Source of the DNA: an uncultured Akkermansia sp.
Lineage (GTDB): Bacteria > Verrucomicrobiota > Verrucomicrobiia > Verrucomicrobiales > Akkermansiaceae
Length of the DNA stretch: 26,481 bases
Assembly (NCBI GenBank): GCA_904501975.1
Contig: CAJGCZ010000032.1
Coordinates: 1-26,481, forward strand
Direction of reading: 5' to 3'
Below are positions 17,465-24,650 of the stretch, piece by piece (positions within the stretch are counted from its first letter, which is position 1; each line of letters begins with the position of its first letter). A model generated the notes under the pieces. That model saw nothing but the letters and a program-made list of their open reading frames with translations. It made no database searches and was not told the DNA's origin. The position numbers were made by a program, and so were the translations under genes.

Positions 17465-18151
17465 TTACTTCACCCAGGAGCCGTTGCCGCGGGGGAGGTC
17501 GCCCCAGCCGACGGGCTGGTATTGGGTGGACTCCATGTTGCCCCAGAGGGGTACGCCGACGGATTGGCGCCAGACGCGGGTCATGCTGCGGCCGGTGTAG
17601 CAGCCGTAGCTCCAGCAGTCCGCATTCGGGGCGAAGGCGCTGCGCTGCAGCTTGGTGGCGAGGTCTTTCTCATGCATCCAAGCCTTGGAGGCGCCGATGA
17701 CGTTGCTGCTGTAGTCGAGCATGAAGGCAAAGGCGTTCGAGTGGCCGAAGTAGTAGAAGGAGGTGATTTTGTCGCTGCCACGGCCGGCGTTGTTGATGGC
17801 GGCGTAGGCTTGGTCCGCGGTGTCCACAAAGACGAGCTTCACCTTGCGCTTGGCGGCCTGCTCGCGAATGTTGGCGATGTAGTTCTGGCCGTCCTCACGG
17901 CCGCGGCTGATGTAGGCGGGGCGGTAGACAATCCAGACGATGTTGGCGGAGGGGTTCTTCTTCTGCAATTGGTCGATGCGGACGGTGGCGCCGCGGATGA
18001 AGTTTGCCCACCAGTTGTCATGAGCGTTCGGGCCGCGGAGTTTCTCCCAAGACTTGAGGGCAACACCGCCGGAAAGCACAACATCCACCGCGGAGGCGGT
18101 GTACACCATGGCGGGCAGCAGGGCTGCCATCATCAATTGCTTCAGATTCAT
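17465..18151 (-). CDS. Secreted protein with possible caspase-like His/Cys dyad
   Basis: Exported protein of 228 residues whose family I do not recognise. The N-terminus MNLKQLMMAALLPAMVYTASA is a Sec signal peptide. The mature part alternates beta strands and helices (IVWIVYRPAY, VKLVFVDTADQA, KITSFYYFGHSN, DCWSYGCYTGRSM). His137 after the strand SFYYFG and Cys184 in SYGCYTG have the spacing and setting of the His/Cys dyad of caspase-fold peptidases (clan CD), so a secreted cysteine peptidase is possible but unproven. The start at 18151 is the only one that gives a proper signal peptide; a promoter lies 7 bases upstream, so the mRNA may be leaderless. A strong terminator follows the gene. 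Confidence 0.8.
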   Translation of the reverse strand: MNLKQLMMAALLPAMVYTASAVDVVLSGGVALKSWEKLRGPNAHDNWWANFIRGATVRIDQLQKKNPSANIVWIVYRPAYISRGREDGQNYIANIREQAAKRKVKLVFVDTADQAYAAINNAGRGSDKITSFYYFGHSNAFAFMLDYSSNVIGASKAWMHEKDLATKLQRSAFAPNADCWSYGCYTGRSMTRVWRQSVGVPLWGNMESTQYQPVGWGDLPRGNGSWVK

Positions 18152-18158
18152 GCGCGTT

Positions 18159-18187
18159 AGGATATGATTTTTCCGCCCGTTAGTCAA
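18159..18187 (-). promoter_or_regulatory. Promoter of the secreted-protein gene
   Basis: Minus-strand TTGACT (18182-18187) and TATCCT (18159-18164) are separated by 17 bases. The ATG at 18151 begins only 7 bases after the -10 hexamer, so transcription should start at or next to the start codon. Confidence 0.65.
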
Positions 18188-18279
18188 GCTTAGAATAACG
18201 GAAAGAGGGGTCGAGGCGTTAAAAAGGGGCGTAATGTGCCCCGGCAGCGCAGAAAGGGCGCAGCTGCGCAGCTTTTGGC

Positions 18280-18308
18280 TTGCACAGGCGGGCGCTGCGT
18301 GCTAGAGT
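18280..18308 (+). promoter_or_regulatory. Promoter of the ABC ATPase-tatC genes
   Basis: TTGCAC (18280-18285) and TAGAGT (18303-18308) are separated by 17 bases. The transcript would start near 18315 and have a leader of about 48 bases with a small GGGTG/CACCC hairpin around 18317-18334. Confidence 0.55.
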
Positions 18309-18362
18309 ATGCACAGCGGGTGTATAGTCACCCGGCTCAGGGTAATACTCACAGACCACGCG

Positions 18363-19376
18363 ATGCAAGACATTCTCCAGGTATCACGGCTCAGCATGCA
18401 CTTTCCGGTGCGTGGCGGGGTGTTTGCGCGGCAAAAGGGCGTGGTGAAGGCGGTGGATGATGTGAGCTTTTCCATCGCGCCGGGGGAAACGCTGGGGCTG
18501 GTGGGTGAGAGCGGCTGCGGTAAGAGCACGATAGGCCGCTGCATTGTGCGCCTGCTGGAGCCCACGGCCGGTAAAATACGCTTGGCAGGTAAGGATATAA
18601 CCCACCGCAGCCAGTGGAGCATGCGCCCGCTACGGCGCATGGTGCAAATGGTGTTCCAAGACCCGGCGGGCTCGCTGGACCCGCGCATGACGGTGCGGCA
18701 CATTGTGGCGGAGCCCCTGCACGTGCTGGGCATGGGTACGCGTGCGGAGCGCATGCAGCGTGTGAATGAGTTGCTGGATATGGTGGGGCTGCCGAAGGCG
18801 GCGGGGGATAAGTTTCCGCATGAGTTCTCCGGCGGGCAGCGGCAGCGCATCGGCATAGCGCGCGCGCTGGCGCAAAAGCCGCAGCTTATTGTGCTGGATG
18901 AGCCGGTGAGCGCGCTGGATGTGTCCGTGCAGTCGCAAGTGTTGAACTTGCTGCTGGATTTGCAGGCGGAGTTGAGTTTGTCGTACCTCTTCATCTCGCA
19001 TGATTTATCGGTCGTGCGCCATATATCGGACCGCGTGGCGGTGATGTACATGGGTAAGATTGTGGAGATGGGGAGCGCGGACAGCATATACGCCAACCCG
19101 CACCATGCCTACACCAAGGCGCTGCTGTCCGCCATACCGAAGCCGGACCCCACGCAGCGTGTGCACACGCCGGTGCTGCCGGGGGATGTGCCCTCACCCA
19201 TCAACCCGCCGCCGGGCAGCGCCTTCGGGCGCCGCATTAACCACCCTTATTTGGAGGCAACGCTGGGCATGGACCTGACGCCGGTGGAGATAGAGCCCGG
19301 GCACTGGGTAGCGCCGGATCCGTGCGCGATATCGCTGGCGGATTTGTCGAAGCTCGGTATTGATATTTACCAATAA
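18363..19376 (+). CDS. Dipeptide/oligopeptide ABC transporter ATPase (DppF/OppF type)
   Basis: Cytoplasmic ATPase subunit that powers import of short peptides or similar solutes. The 337-aa protein has Walker A GESGCGKST at 48-56, a Q-loop in VFQDPAGSLDPR, signature SGGQ at 156-159, Walker B with Asp179-Glu180 and an H-loop His213 in FISHD. The C-terminus has the oligopeptide-family extension (HAYTKALLSAIPKPDP). All nucleotide-binding motifs are intact. The ATG at 18363 gives the normal N-terminus (MQDILQVSRLSMHF); the frame is open back to 18309 but that extension is not typical. No Shine-Dalgarno site is seen. Its permease partners are not next to it; tatC follows after 23 bases. Confidence 0.92.
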   Translation: MQDILQVSRLSMHFPVRGGVFARQKGVVKAVDDVSFSIAPGETLGLVGESGCGKSTIGRCIVRLLEPTAGKIRLAGKDITHRSQWSMRPLRRMVQMVFQDPAGSLDPRMTVRHIVAEPLHVLGMGTRAERMQRVNELLDMVGLPKAAGDKFPHEFSGGQRQRIGIARALAQKPQLIVLDEPVSALDVSVQSQVLNLLLDLQAELSLSYLFISHDLSVVRHISDRVAVMYMGKIVEMGSADSIYANPHHAYTKALLSAIPKPDPTQRVHTPVLPGDVPSPINPPPGSAFGRRINHPYLEATLGMDLTPVEIEPGHWVAPDPCAISLADLSKLGIDIYQ

Positions 19377-19399
19377 TCCCGCCCGCGTCCGCCGCTTCC

Positions 19400-20512
19400 A
19401 TGTTTTTTCTGAAACAACTTTTCCGCGCCCGCGAGAGCCTGCAGCACCCGGCCAACGCGCCGGATGATGCGGCGGAGATGGGCTTTTTGGAGCACTTGGA
19501 GGACCTGCGCAAGACCCTGCTGCGCATGGTGCTGAGCATACTGGGGGCGATGGCGCTGTGCTTTTGCTTCACCGAGGAGCTGATGGATGCCCTGCGCTAC
19601 CCGGCGGAGGGGATTTGGGAGCAGCGTGAGCAGCAACACTTGCCGGCGGAGGTAAGCGCGCAGCACTGGGCGCAGGCCAAGCAGCTGGCTGCCCTGCGAC
19701 CTGAGCTGAGCGAGCAGCAAGCCGCTGCGCTGGAGGCTCAGCTGCCCCCGCAGGTGCCCGCCCTTGCCCGCACCCTGCCCCTGCTGCGCGCGGCACAGCT
19801 GCTGCCGGGGGTGGAGGCACAGCAAGACTACCTGCGCCACCACGCGGAGGACGCCGCGCAGGCGGAGCTGGCGCTGGCGCTGCATGCAAGCGGGGCGCAG
19901 CTGCAGGTGGTGAGTGCGCGCGAAAGTCTGCGGATGATGGGCGCCTTCCAACCTGGGGAGGCCTTCATGCTCTCCCTGCAAATGGCCTTTTACGGCGGGC
20001 TGGTGCTGGCGTTCCCGCTGCTCATGTATTTTATGCTGGGCTTCATTGTGCCGGGGCTGCATGAGCATGAGCGGCGCTTGCTGTACAAGTGTGTTTTTTA
20101 CGGTTTTGCGCTGTTTTTGGGGGGCTGCGCCTTTGCGTACTTCGGGGTGCTGCCGCGGGTGCTGGAGTTCTTTTACAGCTACTCGGAAGGCATGGGCATT
20201 GAGAATGATTGGCGCATCGGCTATTATCTGACCTTTGCGGTGAAGCTCATTTTCGTGTTCGGAGTGGTGTTTGAGCTGCCGGTTATCCTGATACCGCTCA
20301 TCCGCCTGGGTGTGCTGCGCTACCCGCTGATGCGTGCCTGCCGAGGCTATGCGCTGGTGGCAAGCTTTGCCGTGGCTCTGGTGCTTGCCCCCGCGCCGGA
20401 TCCCGGCACCATGTTGCTGCTCGCCCTCCCCCTCTACGCCCTGTATGAACTTTGCGTCGTTTTTGCATGGATCCAGCATAAAAAAGAGCGCCAACAAGAG
20501 CAACAGCCGTGA
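19400..20512 (+). CDS. tatC: TatC translocase subunit with large loop insertion
   Basis: Core membrane subunit of the twin-arginine export pathway, which recognises RR signal peptides on folded proteins. Family features: FLEHLEDLR at 29-37 before the first membrane segment (an Asp takes the place of the usual Glu of HLxELR), GEAFMLSLQMAFYGGLVLAFP at 186-206, and LHEHERR at 220-226, which carries the conserved Glu of the second cytoplasmic side. Six membrane segments are seen at about 40-58, 192-214, 230-252, 275-300, 315-330 and 337-357. The protein is 370 aa against about 250 in most TatC. The excess is a Gln/Ala/Leu-rich segment at about 72-178 in the first periplasmic loop. Confidence 0.93.
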   Translation: MFFLKQLFRARESLQHPANAPDDAAEMGFLEHLEDLRKTLLRMVLSILGAMALCFCFTEELMDALRYPAEGIWEQREQQHLPAEVSAQHWAQAKQLAALRPELSEQQAAALEAQLPPQVPALARTLPLLRAAQLLPGVEAQQDYLRHHAEDAAQAELALALHASGAQLQVVSARESLRMMGAFQPGEAFMLSLQMAFYGGLVLAFPLLMYFMLGFIVPGLHEHERRLLYKCVFYGFALFLGGCAFAYFGVLPRVLEFFYSYSEGMGIENDWRIGYYLTFAVKLIFVFGVVFELPVILIPLIRLGVLRYPLMRACRGYALVASFAVALVLAPAPDPGTMLLLALPLYALYELCVVFAWIQHKKERQQEQQP

Positions 20513-20516
20513 TGTT

Positions 20517-20528
20517 GCGGGCGCCCGC
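20517..20528. repeat. Short GC palindrome after tatC
   Basis: GCGGGCGCCCGC is a perfect 12-base palindrome 5 bases after the tatC stop. It is not followed by a T-tract, so a terminator role is weak. It marks the border between tatC and repeat copy B. Confidence 0.45.
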
Positions 20529-20529
20529 G

Positions 20530-20760
20530 CCTGCCACGGCGTAGCTGCGCAGCAGCGAAGACGGGAGCGGAATTCAGCCCGATAAATCGGAATTTGAGGG
20601 GTGATGGTGGGGAAATTTTGCGAGCGTTAGCGAGCCTAAATTTGAGCCCCGGAGGGGCGCTATAAAATAGCCCGGCGGTGGAGCCCCGCAAGGGGCGGAA
20701 CCCCGGGAAAAGGCCACAAAAACAAATGCGAACCCCGGAGGGGTGGCATAAAGCGTGGAG
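20530..20760 (-). repeat. Dispersed hairpin-rich repeat, copy B (inverted)
   Basis: The reverse complement of this stretch matches copy A: the CCGGGGTTCGCATTTGTTTT block, GGGCTCCACCGCCGGGCTAT and TTCCGATTTATCGG. The block with CCCGTCTTCGC and CTACGCCGTGG comes after TTCCGATTTATCGG here but before the rest in copy A, so modules are permuted. It forms an inverted pair with copy C across a gap of about 57 bases. Confidence 0.75.
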
Positions 20761-20817
20761 CAAAAATGCCACATTGTTTCAAAATGTCGCGAACATGATA
20801 AAACAAGCGCCCACAAA

Positions 20818-21058
20818 GGCTCGGAGCTCCGCTTCGCTACGGTCCTCGCCATTATATGTCGGCCTACGCTGTGTCGCTTCGCTCCGTCGCTCCGGGCTCA
20901 ATTTTCTTTTTTTACGCTACCCGGGGTTCCGCGGCTTCGCCGCTCCACCGCCGGGCTATTTTATGGCGCCCCTCCGGGGCTCCGAGTTAGGCTCGCTTGC
21001 GCTCGCAAATTATCAAACGAACTCCCCTTCAACTTCCGATTTATCGGGCTCGGCTTGA
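20818..21058 (+). repeat. Dispersed hairpin-rich repeat, copy C
   Basis: Same orientation as copy A. Shared blocks are GGCTCGGAGCTCC, CGCTTCGCTACGGTCCTCGC, CTCCACCGCCGGGCTATTTT and CTTCCGATTTATCGG. It lacks the block with CATTTGTTTTTGTGG that A and B have. Between 20513 and 21223 I see no gene; the stretch holds copies B and C, a palindrome, a hairpin and a promoter. Confidence 0.75.
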
Positions 21059-21067
21059 ATTATCAGA

Positions 21068-21093
21068 AGCCCCCTCATCCATAGGAGGGGGCT
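21068..21093. terminator. Strong hairpin, possible terminator or attenuator
   Basis: AGCCCCCTC and GAGGGGGCT form a 9-bp GC-rich stem around an 8-base loop. Only CATTCCC follows on the plus strand and TTCTGATAATT on the minus strand, so it is not a classical T-tract terminator. Confidence 0.4.
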
Positions 21094-21182
21094 CATTCCC
21101 TCGCCCCGAGCAGCCCTATGGTGTACGCGCACCGTCTGCGCAACAATTTTCCGTCTACCGGCAGTGAGGGCAATAATAATGT

Positions 21183-21211
21183 TTGCCCCGCGGGTTGTAT
21201 TATGCTACAAT
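21183..21211 (+). promoter_or_regulatory. Promoter of the small membrane protein
   Basis: TTGCCC (21183-21188) and TACAAT (21206-21211) are separated by 17 bases. The ATG at 21224 follows the -10 by 12 bases, leaving a leader of only about 6 bases. Confidence 0.6.
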
Positions 21212-21223
21212 GAGCGCGGTTAC

Positions 21224-21409
21224 ATGAGAGAAGAATTACCAAAGAACCAGGATGTTGTCTATGAGCAACAGACGGATAAGCTCATGCGTGAGCAAAAAAA
21301 CACGCGGCGCACTTATGTGAGCCGCACGTGGGTTATCTCATGGTATTTACTGGCCTTGGTGGCCATTTGTCTTTGGACGCTGCGGCTGCTGGGCTACATC
21401 AGCCTGTGA
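21224..21409 (+). CDS. Small single-pass membrane protein (61 aa)
   Basis: Unrecognised small protein with a charged N-terminal half (MREELPKNQDVVYEQQTD, then basic residues) and one membrane segment at about 36-58 (WVISWYLLALVAICLWTLRLL). The basic stretch before the membrane segment predicts the N-terminus in the cytoplasm. The start is placed at 21224 because a promoter ends just upstream; a longer reading from 21164 would begin before that promoter. Its 3' end overlaps the convergent hydrolase gene by 63 bases. No Shine-Dalgarno site is seen. Confidence 0.55.
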   Translation: MREELPKNQDVVYEQQTDKLMREQKNTRRTYVSRTWVISWYLLALVAICLWTLRLLGYISL

Positions 21410-22156
21410 GCCGGCAGCCTTGCGCTGCAACTGCTTGGCCAGCGCCGCACTGAGCGACCCGGCAGGTTGCCCACCGGCGCTTGTCAGCAGAGCCTCCGCA
21501 TCATCATGAATATAGTGGTAGCCGTATTCATCCGTACGGCGCCCATCAAAGCGGATGTTAAGGTCCGCCTGCTCACAATGCCCCCAGCGGCCCCCCACCA
21601 CGGCTATGAAATCATGCCCTGAGAGGGAGTTCACCACGTAAGCATTGCCCCACCAGCTCACCCCCTGCGGGCGCACGGGCTGCACCATGCGGTCCACGGG
21701 GTCCAGCGTGAGCACAAACACGCGCCCAGCCCCCGCGTGCGCAGGCAACAGGGCGGCTACTTGCAATGCTGCGGCGCCCCCCATGCTGTGGCCGATGAGC
21801 ACCACATCCGCCTGCGGGTTGGTGCGGCGGAAAGCGGCTACATCATCCGCCATGGAGCGATACCCGGCGGGGGCATCCTCCACATTATCTCCATTCCAAT
21901 GGTAATAGGCGCGCAGAGCCGCCTGCACACCCAACGCGCTTGCGGGGACGCGGCGAAAAAGGGCATGCACGATGCCACTTATCTCATCCCCGAAGCCGCC
22001 TATAAACACCAGCGCCACCTCCGCCTGTTGCGGCGGTAGGGGGCGCTGCGCACGCACCTGCACCGCCGGCATGGGAGATGCAGGTGCTGCGGGCTGCTCC
22101 GCCGCACCGGCGGCAAAGCAGCCTAATAAGTACAAACTGAGCAACTCAGCGCGCAC
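21347..22156 (-). CDS. Exported alpha/beta hydrolase
   Basis: Probable esterase or lipase-like hydrolase, 269 aa, exported or anchored as a lipoprotein: the short N-terminus MRAELLSLYLLGC has a lipobox-like LLGC followed by a Pro/Ala-rich linker. The fold shows a first strand VALVFIGGFGD, the nucleophile elbow GHSMGG with Ser124, an acid candidate Asp152 or Asp155 in LTLDPVD, and a late His217 in YHYIHDD. The substrate is unknown. The GTG start overlaps the end of the upstream secreted-protein gene by 11 bases, so translation is likely coupled. The last 60 codons overlap the convergent small membrane protein gene; a lysine/glutamine-rich tail there suggests part of it is dispensable. Confidence 0.75.
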   Translation of the reverse strand: MRAELLSLYLLGCFAAGAAEQPAAPASPMPAVQVRAQRPLPPQQAEVALVFIGGFGDEISGIVHALFRRVPASALGVQAALRAYYHWNGDNVEDAPAGYRSMADDVAAFRRTNPQADVVLIGHSMGGAAALQVAALLPAHAGAGRVFVLTLDPVDRMVQPVRPQGVSWWGNAYVVNSLSGHDFIAVVGGRWGHCEQADLNIRFDGRRTDEYGYHYIHDDAEALLTSAGGQPAGSLSAALAKQLQRKAAGSQADVAQQPQRPKTNGHQGQ

Positions 22157-22676
22157 GGCGACCGGGCATCATGCGGCGGGGTTGAATGGGCGTAGCCGGC
22201 ACGGCGGCGGGTACATCAGCAGCATCCGCGGGCTTCTCCACCTTCTCCAGCTTGGTGACGGGGCGCACGGGGTACATGTTGCCGTTGTCATCCACATAGT
22301 AGTGCACCTGGGTGAGGCGCACGGTATCGCCGGGCTTCAGGGAGTCTACCAGGGCAAACACGGCGGCATCATCCTGACCGGGGGTGGGCTTCTTCACGTC
22401 CACCATCATGGTGGCACCTACCTCCGCCTTATCATCACCGTACTTGCCGGGGCAAGAGTAGTCCTCATTCTTGAGCACGGTGAAGTTGGCCACCTTCGTA
22501 GCGTGGTCGCAGCGGTCCGGGCACAGAGCCGTCATGTGGCGGCAGGGCAGCTCCGTAAAGCCGTCGAAACGGGCAATCACGGTATTGGTAGCCAGCACAT
22601 CCGCCTTACCGGGCAAGGGAGAGGCAAAGAGGGAGGGCGCAAGCGCCGCCATCATTACAGTCATCAGTTTCTTCAT
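22146..22676 (-). CDS. Secreted Cys-rich protein of unknown function (176 aa)
   Basis: Unrecognised exported protein. MKKLMTVMMAALAPSLFAS is a clear signal peptide, which fixes the start at 22676. The mature part has a cluster Cys45-x6-Cys52-Pro-x2-Cys56-x-His58, then Cys75 in YSCPGKYG, suggesting disulfides or a metal site. A segment near DSLKPGDTVRLTQVHYYVDD looks like a small beta barrel, and the C-terminus is a Pro/Ala/Arg-rich tail. It starts 27 bases after the methyltransferase stop and overlaps the hydrolase start by 11 bases, so it belongs to the same run of genes. Confidence 0.75.
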   Translation of the reverse strand: MKKLMTVMMAALAPSLFASPLPGKADVLATNTVIARFDGFTELPCRHMTALCPDRCDHATKVANFTVLKNEDYSCPGKYGDDKAEVGATMMVDVKKPTPGQDDAAVFALVDSLKPGDTVRLTQVHYYVDDNGNMYPVRPVTKLEKVEKPADAADVPAAVPATPIQPRRMMPGRRAR

Positions 22677-22702
22677 TATTGTCGCTATTGTGTTTATGGT
22701 TG

Positions 22703-23617
22703 TTAACTGCTTTTGCGGAGCAAGCAGCAAAAGCCGCCCGCTCCAAACCCATGCTCCGGCAGCAAGCGGTAGCAGGGGAAATCCGCCAGCGTACTGCGGA
22801 ACTCCGCCAGTGAGGGCACCTCCACAGCCTGCCAGCCGGGCACCCTACGCAGGATGTACGCCATTACTTTCTCATTCTCATCCGGGTCATAAGTGCAGGT
22901 GCTGTACAAAATGTGCCCGCCGGGGGCTACACACTGCACGGCAGCCAGCATAATGCCTTTTTGGCGCTTGGCATTGCCATTCACCATCTGCGCCCCTAGG
23001 CAACCGGGGTTTTTAATCCCCTTGCACAGCAGGGACTGACCACTGCAGGGGGCATCCACCAGCAGCAGGTCAAACACCCTGCCCTCCGCCGCCCACTGGT
23101 CCGGGCGCAGCCCGCTCACCTCCGTGTTCGGCAGGCCGCACAGCTGCACATTTTGGCGCAGAATACCACGGCGGGCGGCATTCACCTCATTAGCCGTATG
23201 GGCTTGGGGCGTGTGGCGGGCGGCCATCAGCATCGTCTTGCCACCGGGGGCTGCGCACATGTCCAAACTGCTGCTCGGCGGCGGCACCACAGCCAGCGCA
23301 GCGGACTCCCAGCAGGAGGACAAATCCAGAGAGTAGTACAGCCCTGCCGCATAATCCGCATGTGTGGTGGGGCGCTCCCCCTCCTGCGGCACAAACACGC
23401 GCGGCGGCAACCAAGGCGCCGCGCTCATATCCGCACAGGCAAAGGGCGGCACATAATCCACCGGGGCTTTGGGGCTGAGCACCACGGCAGAGCGCGAGCT
23501 GGCACCGGCGCGCATGGCCTGCACCAAGCGCTCCGCTGCCTCTGCAGCCAGCCCCAGCCGGTCGCAGAGCCGCTGCTCCGCCTTGCTACGCTCCTCCGCC
23601 ACGGTATTACTCCTCAT
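22703..23617 (-). CDS. RsmB/RsmF-type RNA m5C methyltransferase
   Basis: SAM-dependent methyltransferase that makes 5-methylcytosine in RNA, most likely 16S rRNA. The 304-aa protein has the SAM motif DMCAAPGGKT at 119-128, DAPCSG at 188-193 with Cys191 (product-release cysteine of the family), and YSTCTYDPDENE with the nucleophile Cys241. It is shorter than RsmF of Escherichia coli and lacks a C-terminal RNA-binding extension; the exact RNA target cannot be told. Its ATG overlaps the end of the ROK kinase by 11 bases. A GTG at 23602 with GGAG 7 bases upstream is an equally good start and would shorten the protein by five residues. Confidence 0.88.
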   Translation of the reverse strand: MRSNTVAEERSKAEQRLCDRLGLAAEAAERLVQAMRAGASSRSAVVLSPKAPVDYVPPFACADMSAAPWLPPRVFVPQEGERPTTHADYAAGLYYSLDLSSCWESAALAVVPPPSSSLDMCAAPGGKTMLMAARHTPQAHTANEVNAARRGILRQNVQLCGLPNTEVSGLRPDQWAAEGRVFDLLLVDAPCSGQSLLCKGIKNPGCLGAQMVNGNAKRQKGIMLAAVQCVAPGGHILYSTCTYDPDENEKVMAYILRRVPGWQAVEVPSLAEFRSTLADFPCYRLLPEHGFGAGGFCCLLRKSS

Positions 23618-24554
23618 GGTTAGCGGTGTTCAGCGCCAAACGCGCCGCACCGATGATGCCGGCCTCATTACTGAACATCGCGGGCAAAATCTTAATCTTC
23701 TCATAATGCGGCGGGTACAGCTGCGCCTTCAGGTAGCGGCGCACCGGGCCGAACAGCACCTCACCCGCCTTCGCCACACCACCGCCGATGATGAACGCCT
23801 CCGGGTTCAGAATGTAGTGGCAGTTCATCAAGCAAGTGGCAAGCTTGCGGCCGATGTCATCCCACAGCGCCAGCGCCACGGGGCAACCGGCTTTTGCCGC
23901 CAGCTCCAGCTCCAACGGACCGCACTCCGACAGCGGCTTGGGCTGCCCGGCAGCAGCATACGCAGCCTGACCATCCGCCGTAATCTCACGGTGGCCGATG
24001 TAGTCCTCAATGCAGCCACGGTTGCCGTAGTAACCGATGCGGCCCTTGTAGTCAATGCTCATCTGCCCCAGCTCACCGGCAGCGCTCAGGTGCCCGCGCA
24101 CAAAATGCCCGCCGGCAATCACACCGGAGCCTATGCCCGTGCCCAGCGTCAGGCACACCAAATCATTCATACCGCGGCCTGCCCCCAGCTTCCACTCCGC
24201 GTAAGCCATACAGTTCGCGTCATTATCCACAGCGGCCGGCAACCCGGTGGCATCGCTCAGAATGTCACGGATGTGGATGTCGTACCAGCCCGGCACATTC
24301 GTCAGGGAGTCCACCACACCGGCCTTGTGGTCCACAAAGCCCGGCAGGCCCATGCCCACCGCCTTCACCGCTGGGTAAAGCTCCATAATGGCGCGCAAAC
24401 GCCTGCCTATCTCCTCCACAATCGCATCAGGGGAGGCATAATCCGTGGTCTGCATGGGCTCAGCCTTATACACAATCTGCGTGCCCTGCACCACGGCAAA
24501 CTTGATGGACGTACCGCCCATATCCACACCTATAGAAAGCTCTTCCTGCGTCAT
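23607..24554 (-). CDS. ROK-family sugar kinase (glucokinase-like)
   Basis: ATP-dependent kinase of glucose or a related sugar, cytoplasmic, 315 aa. It has the N-terminal phosphate-binding IGVDMGGTSIKFAVV, the catalytic DNDAN with Asp112, GTGIGSG, and the late GGGVAKAG motif. The ROK zinc site is largely missing: the usual GHM histidine is Gln164 (GELGQM) and the CxCG pair is GYYG at 174-177, leaving only Cys181 of GCIE. The ATG at 24554 is preferred over the GTG six bases upstream. A possible TAGATT -10 lies just before it. The downstream methyltransferase start overlaps the stop of this gene. Confidence 0.9.
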   Translation of the reverse strand: MTQEELSIGVDMGGTSIKFAVVQGTQIVYKAEPMQTTDYASPDAIVEEIGRRLRAIMELYPAVKAVGMGLPGFVDHKAGVVDSLTNVPGWYDIHIRDILSDATGLPAAVDNDANCMAYAEWKLGAGRGMNDLVCLTLGTGIGSGVIAGGHFVRGHLSAAGELGQMSIDYKGRIGYYGNRGCIEDYIGHREITADGQAAYAAAGQPKPLSECGPLELELAAKAGCPVALALWDDIGRKLATCLMNCHYILNPEAFIIGGGVAKAGEVLFGPVRRYLKAQLYPPHYEKIKILPAMFSNEAGIIGAARLALNTANHEE

Positions 24555-24585
24555 AACCACAATCTACCACAATTCCACCCCCATT

Positions 24586-24625
24586 AAAAGAAAAAAGCGC
24601 ATCATGGGGGCATGTTTGGCGCTTT
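24586..24625 (-). terminator. Probable terminator after the small membrane gene
   Basis: On the minus strand AAAGCGC and GCGCTTT form a 7-bp stem with an 18-base loop that can fold further (ATG/CAT). TTTCTTTT follows. It would separate the transcript of the small gene at 24869 from the ROK kinase. Confidence 0.6.
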
Positions 24626-24650
24626 CGGCGCATTTTTTACAAGGGGCAGC

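Noticed and set aside
17408..18160. Plus-strand frame of 250 aa, Gly/Val-rich
   Set aside because: It lies opposite the secreted-protein gene, which has a signal peptide, promoter and terminator.
18302..19096. Minus-strand frame of 264 aa
   Set aside because: Antisense to the ABC ATPase with intact motifs; no similarity to anything I know.
19367..20503. Minus-strand frame of 378 aa, Gln/His/Arg-rich
   Set aside because: Antisense to tatC; the composition is that of a shadow of a Leu/Ala-rich gene.
23469..24587. Plus-strand frame of 372 aa
   Set aside because: Antisense to the ROK kinase and methylase genes, both with full motif sets.
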